From contig NZ_CP036246.2 in the NCBI RefSeq assembly GCF_004299785.2, forward strand, positions 806,001 through 870,000: a stretch of 64,000 nucleotides of DNA, written 5' to 3'. Below, piece after piece: positions 60,067 through 64,000 of this stretch. The notes beneath the pieces were generated by a model. That model made no database searches and was not told where the DNA came from. It saw only the letters and a list, made by a program, of their open reading frames with translations. This DNA is from Arcobacter porcinus. Lineage in GTDB: Bacteria; Campylobacterota; Campylobacteria; Campylobacterales; Arcobacteraceae. The position numbers were made by a program, and so were the translations under genes. The first letter of the stretch is position 1. Each line of letters begins with the position of its first letter.

Positions 60067-60912
60067 TTAATTTTTTAAAGAGTTTAAAATCTCTATTGCT
60101 TGAAGAGGATCTACAAGAATATCATTTATTCTAAAAATAAAATGTAAATGAGGACCTGTAACTCTTCCTGTGCTACCACTTAAAGCAATTACTTGCCCTT
60201 TTTTTACATAATCCAACTCTTTTACTTTAAAAGAACTAAGATGAAAATATCCGCTAAAAATACCATGACCATGATCTATTATTAAAGTATTTCCACCATA
60301 AAATCTATCTTTTGTTACTCTTACAATCCCGCTATTACTTGCAATTATTTCTGTTCCATTAGCCGCTCTAAAATCTGTTCCACTATGATAAGATTTTAAA
60401 GAACCATTAAAAACTCTACTATTTCCAAAATCACTTGTAATCTTTGAATCTAAAGGTAAAATAAAATCATCTTTGAATAGTAAATTAGGATGTTTTTTTC
60501 TATAAATATCTTTTGCTTCTTTAAACTCTTCTTCAACTCTTATTTTGTCTTCAGGACTTAAATCAATTTTTGAAGGATTTACTTTTAGAACTTCACTTTT
60601 ATAGTTTCCATCTATAATATCTAATTTTTTTGTTTTAAAAATCTTTTTTCCATCTTTTATATAAGATATGATAATTTTCTCTTTTTTTGGTTTTTCATAA
60701 TATGAAATAGGTAGTAAAATATAATAAGAGCTGTTTTTGAAAGGATTTATATAAAAATCGTAATGATTTTTTCCAAAACTCAATCTTGGTTTTTCAATAT
60801 TTTCTAATTCAAGAGTAACAAGAATTAAATTTGCATTTTTTACCTCTTTATGACTTAGCTCAAATGCAAATATATTTGTAATTAATAAAGTTATAAATAT
60901 AAAATTTTTCAT
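60067..60912 (-). CDS. M23-family peptidoglycan metallopeptidase
   Basis: A 281-residue secreted endopeptidase precursor. A signal peptide of about 16 residues (ends IFA-FEL) is followed by an N-terminal beta domain. The LytM/M23 catalytic domain has zinc ligands in YHSGTDFRA (His and Asp) and GPHLHFIFR (second His pair), plus VIDHGHGIFSGYFHLS. All ligands are present, so it should be active on stem-peptide cross-links. In Campylobacterota, enzymes of this class shape cells. It starts the operon with mlaA and the LOG gene and is divergent from yebC. Confidence 0.93.
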   Translation of the reverse strand: MKNFIFITLLITNIFAFELSHKEVKNANLILVTLELENIEKPRLSFGKNHYDFYINPFKNSSYYILLPISYYEKPKKEKIIISYIKDGKKIFKTKKLDIIDGNYKSEVLKVNPSKIDLSPEDKIRVEEEFKEAKDIYRKKHPNLLFKDDFILPLDSKITSDFGNSRVFNGSLKSYHSGTDFRAANGTEIIASNSGIVRVTKDRFYGGNTLIIDHGHGIFSGYFHLSSFKVKELDYVKKGQVIALSGSTGRVTGPHLHFIFRINDILVDPLQAIEILNSLKN

Positions 60913-60972
60913 AAGTAATGTTAACTTAATTTCTATTAAAAACTCTTTTTTATAGTTTTATTACAAACTTGC

Positions 60973-60978
60973 TATAAT
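60973..60978 (+). promoter_or_regulatory. -10 element of yebC
   Basis: TATAAT, 35 bp upstream of the ATG at 61013, in the 100-bp gap shared with the divergent M23 gene. Confidence 0.5.
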
Positions 60979-61012
60979 ACTGCCCGAAATTAAATAGTTT
61001 ATGGAGTTATCT

Positions 61013-61723
61013 ATGGGTAGAGCCTTTGAATATAGGAAAGCAGCAAAAATGAAAAGATGGGGAAATATGTCAAGAATATTTCCAAAATTAGCAAGAGCTA
61101 TTGAAGTTGCAGCAAAAAGTGGAGTTCCTGATCCTGAAATGAACTCAGCACTAAGAACAGCAATTTTAAATGCAAAAGCAGAAAATATGCCAAAAACAAA
61201 TATTGATGCAGCAATTAAAAGAGCAACAGGAAAAGATGCAGCAAACTTTACAGAAGTAAATTTTGAAGGAAAAGGACCACACGGTGTTTTAATTTTTGTT
61301 GAAACAGCAACAGACAATAATACAAGAACAGTTGCAAATATTAAAATGTATTTTAATAAAACACAAGGACAAGTAGTACCAACAGGTTCTTTAGAATTTT
61401 TCTTTGATAGAAAAGCAATTTTTGAATTCAATAAACCAAGTAAATATGAACTTGATGAATTAGAATTAGAGTTAATTGATGCAGGACTTGAAGAACTTGA
61501 AGAAGAAGATGGACTGTGTTTAGCTTATGCAAACTATACAGATTTTGGAAATATGAATAATAAATTTGAAGAGTTAGGAATTGAACTTACAAAAGCAGAG
61601 TTAAAACGAATTCCAAATAACCCACAAGAGTTTACAGAAGAGCAACAAGAAGATATAGGAAAACTAATTGAAAAGCTTGAAGATGATGATGATGTTCAAG
61701 CTGTATATACAAATATTGCTTAA
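61013..61723 (+). CDS. YebC/PmpR-family protein
   Basis: A 236-residue protein of normal family length. The ATG at 61013 (MGRAFEYRKAAKMKRWGNMSR) is chosen because it matches the family N terminus and has GGAG eight bases upstream; an ATG four codons earlier overlaps that site. Typical segments: IFPKLARAIEVAAKSGVPDPEMN, NMPKTNIDAAIKRATG and GPHGVLIFVETATDNNTRT. Members are annotated as transcription regulators and some relieve ribosome stalling at proline-rich sites. Monocistronic. Confidence 0.93.
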   Translation: MGRAFEYRKAAKMKRWGNMSRIFPKLARAIEVAAKSGVPDPEMNSALRTAILNAKAENMPKTNIDAAIKRATGKDAANFTEVNFEGKGPHGVLIFVETATDNNTRTVANIKMYFNKTQGQVVPTGSLEFFFDRKAIFEFNKPSKYELDELELELIDAGLEELEEEDGLCLAYANYTDFGNMNNKFEELGIELTKAELKRIPNNPQEFTEEQQEDIGKLIEKLEDDDDVQAVYTNIA

Positions 61724-61748
61724 TATGTACAATTTCTGTACATATTAA
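61720..61748. promoter_or_regulatory. Perfect 12-bp inverted repeat after yebC
   Basis: TTAATATGTACA and TGTACATATTAA flank a five-base centre (ATTTC); the left arm includes the yebC stop. No T run follows, so it is not a classic terminator. TGTACA recurs nearer acnB (TTGTACAA near 61855), which suggests a protein-binding site. Confidence 0.4.
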
Positions 61749-61848
61749 AAATATATGAAATGATTAAAAATAATAAAGGTCGAAATAGCAATAAGTACAA
61801 ATAGTGTAACTTTTATTTACAAAAAATAAAAATCTATTAGAATATACA

Positions 61849-61876
61849 AAAATTGTACAAGTATATTTATAACTTT
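61849..61876. promoter_or_regulatory. Inverted repeat just upstream of the acnB -10
   Basis: AATATAC and GTATATT arms enclose a centre with the palindrome TTGTACAA. It ends five bases before the -10 TATAAT (61881-61886), where a bound protein would affect acnB transcription. Confidence 0.35.
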
Positions 61877-61880
61877 GTGC

Positions 61881-61886
61881 TATAAT
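61881..61886 (+). promoter_or_regulatory. -10 element of acnB
   Basis: TATAAT preceded by TGTGC, 33 bp before the acnB ATG, with an AGGAGA ribosome site between. Confidence 0.55.
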
Positions 61887-61919
61887 TTAGCCAAATTCTT
61901 AAAAATGATAGGAGATAAT

Positions 61920-64000
61920 ATGAGTTTATTACAAGATTATAAAGCACATGAAAAGCAAAGAGAAAGTGAAGGTGGATTACCAGGTCTTGCTCTTACAGCT
62001 GCTCAAACTGCTGAATTAGTTGAGCTTTTAAAAGCTAGTAAAGTAGAAGATGCAGATTATGCATTAAATCTATTTAAAAATAAAATTAACCCAGGTGTTG
62101 ATGATGCTGCTTATGTTAAAGCTGCTTTTTTAAATGATATTGTTCAAGGTAAAGTTTCATGTTCAGTGATTTCAAAAGTTGAAGCTATTGAAATTTTAGG
62201 AACAATGATGGGTGGATTTAACGTACCACCACTAGTAGAAGCTCTTAAAATAGCTGAAGTAGCTGATGCTGCTGCAAAAGAATTAAAAAATACAATCTTA
62301 GTATATAACTCATTTAATGATGTAAAAACTTTAATGGATGCAGGAAATGCAAAAGCTAAAGAGGTTATTGAATCTTGGGCAAAAGCTGAATGGTTTACAA
62401 ATAAGCCAGAACTTGAAAAAGAGATTACTTTAACTGTATATAAAATTCCAGGTGAGACAAATACAGATGATTTATCTCCAGCAACTGTTGCATTTACAAG
62501 AGCAGATATTCCTTTACATGCAACTGCAATGTTACAATCAAGAATGGAAAAACCACTTGATAAAATGGCTGAATTAAAAGCAAAAGGTCATCCTTTAGCA
62601 TATGTTGGAGATGTTGTAGGAACTGGTTCATCAAGAAAATCGGGAATCAACTCTGTTCAATGGCATATGGGAAGAGATATTCCAGGTGTTCCAAATAAAA
62701 GAACAGGTGGAGTTGTAATTGGATCAATTATTGCACCAATTTTCTTTAATACAGCAGAAGATTCAGGATGTTTACCAATCGAAGCAAATGTTGATAGTAT
62801 TGAAACAGGTGATGTAATTACACTAAAACCATATGCTGGTGAAATTGTAAAAGATGGAAAAGTTGTTTCTACATTCAAATTAAATCCAAATACTTTAACA
62901 GATGAGATGAGAGCAGGTGGAAGAATTCCTCTTATTATTGGAAAAGGTTTAACTGCAAAAGCTAGAGAAGCATTAAAACTTGGTGCTTCTGATATGTTTA
63001 TATCTCCTGAGCAACCAGCTGATAATGGAAAAGGATTTACTCAAGCACAAAAAATGGTTGGAAAAGCTTGTGGTGTTGAAGGTATTAAGCCAGGAATGTA
63101 TGTTGAGCCAATCGCTACAACAGTTGGAAGCCAAGATACAACAGGACCAATGACAAGAGATGAGATTAAAGAACTTGCAGCATTAAGTTTTGGTGCTGAT
63201 ATGGTTATGCAATCATTCTGTCACACAGCTGCTTATCCAAAACCAGCAGATATTAAATTAAGACATACTTTACCAGATTTTATTAATTCAAGAGGAGGAG
63301 TTACACTTAAGCCAGGTGATGGTGTTATTCACTCATGGTTAAATAGACTTTGTTTACCTGATACTGTAGGAACAGGTGGAGATTCACATACAAGATTCCC
63401 AATTGGTATCTCATTCCCAGCTGGATCAGGACTTATTGCATTTGCTGGTGTTACAGGAATGATGCCTTTAACTATGCCAGAATCTGTTTTAGTTAAATTT
63501 ACTGGAACAATGCAAGCTGGAATTACACTAAGAGATTTAGTAAATGCTATTCCATATTATGCAATTAAACAAGGACTATTAACTGTTCCTAAGAAAAATA
63601 AGAAAAATATTTTTGCTGGAACAATTATTGAAATTCAAGGTTTACCAGATTTAAAAGTTGAACAAGCATTTGAATTATCTGATGCATCTGCTGAAAGATC
63701 TGCAGCTGCTTGTTCTGTTCAATTAAACAAAGAACCAATTATTGAGTATTTATCTTCAAATATTGCTTTAATCGAAAAAATGATTGAAGAGGGATACGAA
63801 GATGCAAAAACTCTTCAAAGAAGAGCTGATAAAATGAAAGAGTGGATTAAAAACCCTCAATTATTAGAGCCAGATGCAGATGCTGAATATTTAGCAACAA
63901 TTGAAATTAATCTTGATGAGATTAAAGAGCCAATTTTAGCTTGTCCAAATGATCCAGATGATGTTGCAACATTATCAGAAATTTTAGCTGATGATTCAAG
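61920..64000 (+). CDS. acnB: Aconitate hydratase B, N-terminal part (cut by window edge)
   Basis: The first 693 codons of about 850 are visible; the gene continues past the right edge. It interconverts citrate and isocitrate in the TCA cycle. The AcnB-specific N-terminal HEAT-like domain ([24 protein letters not shown]) comes first. The swivel domain follows with [23 protein letters not shown]. The catalytic core begins with [18 protein letters not shown] and includes [21 protein letters not shown]. The cluster-ligand cysteines lie mostly beyond the edge. ATG has AGGAGA eight bases before it. AcnB can also act as an RNA-binding regulator in iron starvation in other bacteria. Confidence 0.96.
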   Translation, partial: MSLLQDYKAHEKQRESEGGLPGLALTAAQTAELVELLKASKVEDADYALNLFKNKINPGVDDAAYVKAAFLNDIVQGKVSCSVISKVEAIEILGTMMGGFNVPPLVEALKIAEVADAAAKELKNTILVYNSFNDVKTLMDAGNAKAKEVIESWAKAEWFTNKPELEKEITLTVYKIPGETNTDDLSPATVAFTRADIPLHATAMLQSRMEKPLDKMAELKAKGHPLAYVGDVVGTGSSRKSGINSVQWHMGRDIPGVPNKRTGGVVIGSIIAPIFFNTAEDSGCLPIEANVDSIETGDVITLKPYAGEIVKDGKVVSTFKLNPNTLTDEMRAGGRIPLIIGKGLTAKAREALKLGASDMFISPEQPADNGKGFTQAQKMVGKACGVEGIKPGMYVEPIATTVGSQDTTGPMTRDEIKELAALSFGADMVMQSFCHTAAYPKPADIKLRHTLPDFINSRGGVTLKPGDGVIHSWLNRLCLPDTVGTGGDSHTRFPIGISFPAGSGLIAFAGVTGMMPLTMPESVLVKFTGTMQAGITLRDLVNAIPYYAIKQGLLTVPKKNKKNIFAGTIIEIQGLPDLKVEQAFELSDASAERSAAACSVQLNKEPIIEYLSSNIALIEKMIEEGYEDAKTLQRRADKMKEWIKNPQLLEPDADAEYLATIEINLDEIKEPILACPNDPDDVATLSEILADDS

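Overview
The window is AT-rich chromosomal DNA of a Campylobacterota (epsilonproteobacterial) bacterium, most likely of the Arcobacter/Aliarcobacter group. This rests on the 16S rRNA gene, oorDABC, monomeric isocitrate dehydrogenase, the short Pgi, the free-standing FlhB C-terminal homologue and the general gene content. No species name is claimed.

Layout. (1) About 1-6430 is the right-hand part of an integrated element. It holds the N-terminal half of a SNF2-type helicase (cut by the left edge), a twice-frameshifted gene, and a phage-like XRE repressor. Divergent from the repressor is a module of an unknown gene, a RepA-like AAA ATPase, a small helix-turn-helix protein and a tyrosine integrase. 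It ends in a 30-bp copy of a tRNA-Leu 3' end (right attachment site). (2) 6504-10538 is core: tex, an EamA transporter, xth and a small secreted protein. (3) About 10601-12147 is an IS110-family element with a structured non-coding leader that is a candidate bridge/seek RNA. (4) 12431-17611 has two transporters and a sugar-phosphate operon (phosphomannomutase/phosphoglucomutase, galU, pgi). (5) 17780-23370 is a complete rRNA operon (16S, tRNA-Ile, tRNA-Ala, 23S, 5S) with a perfect-consensus promoter, processing stems and a terminator. (6) 23522-39911 holds ligA, a P60-like hydrolase, cytochrome c, mdh, icd, mltG, an AsmA-like giant, a LolC/E-type protein, secA, lolA and the RNase P RNA gene. 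(7) 39983-64000 holds oorDABC, an operon ending in trpC, a DUF475/TerC protein, the tlpA-like/ftsY/radA cluster, 5-FCL, rny and rsmD, a flagellar fliK/flhX pair, an envelope operon (M23 peptidase, mlaA, LOG protein), yebC and the start of acnB.

How it works together. Four steps of the TCA cycle are encoded here in separate transcription units: aconitase B, monomeric isocitrate dehydrogenase, 2-oxoglutarate:acceptor oxidoreductase and malate dehydrogenase. Envelope maintenance is the other theme: LolA and a LolC/E-type protein, MlaA, AsmA-like, MltG, M23, the P60-like protein, SecA and FtsY. Many convergent gene pairs share a hairpin terminator that overlaps a stop codon.

The most unusual items are the integrated element with its broken gene and repressor operators, the structured RNA upstream of the IS110 transposase, and the divergent mltG/asmA-like pair whose 5' coding ends overlap by 86 bp. 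No CRISPR array was seen. All function calls come from reading translated motifs; no database search was run.
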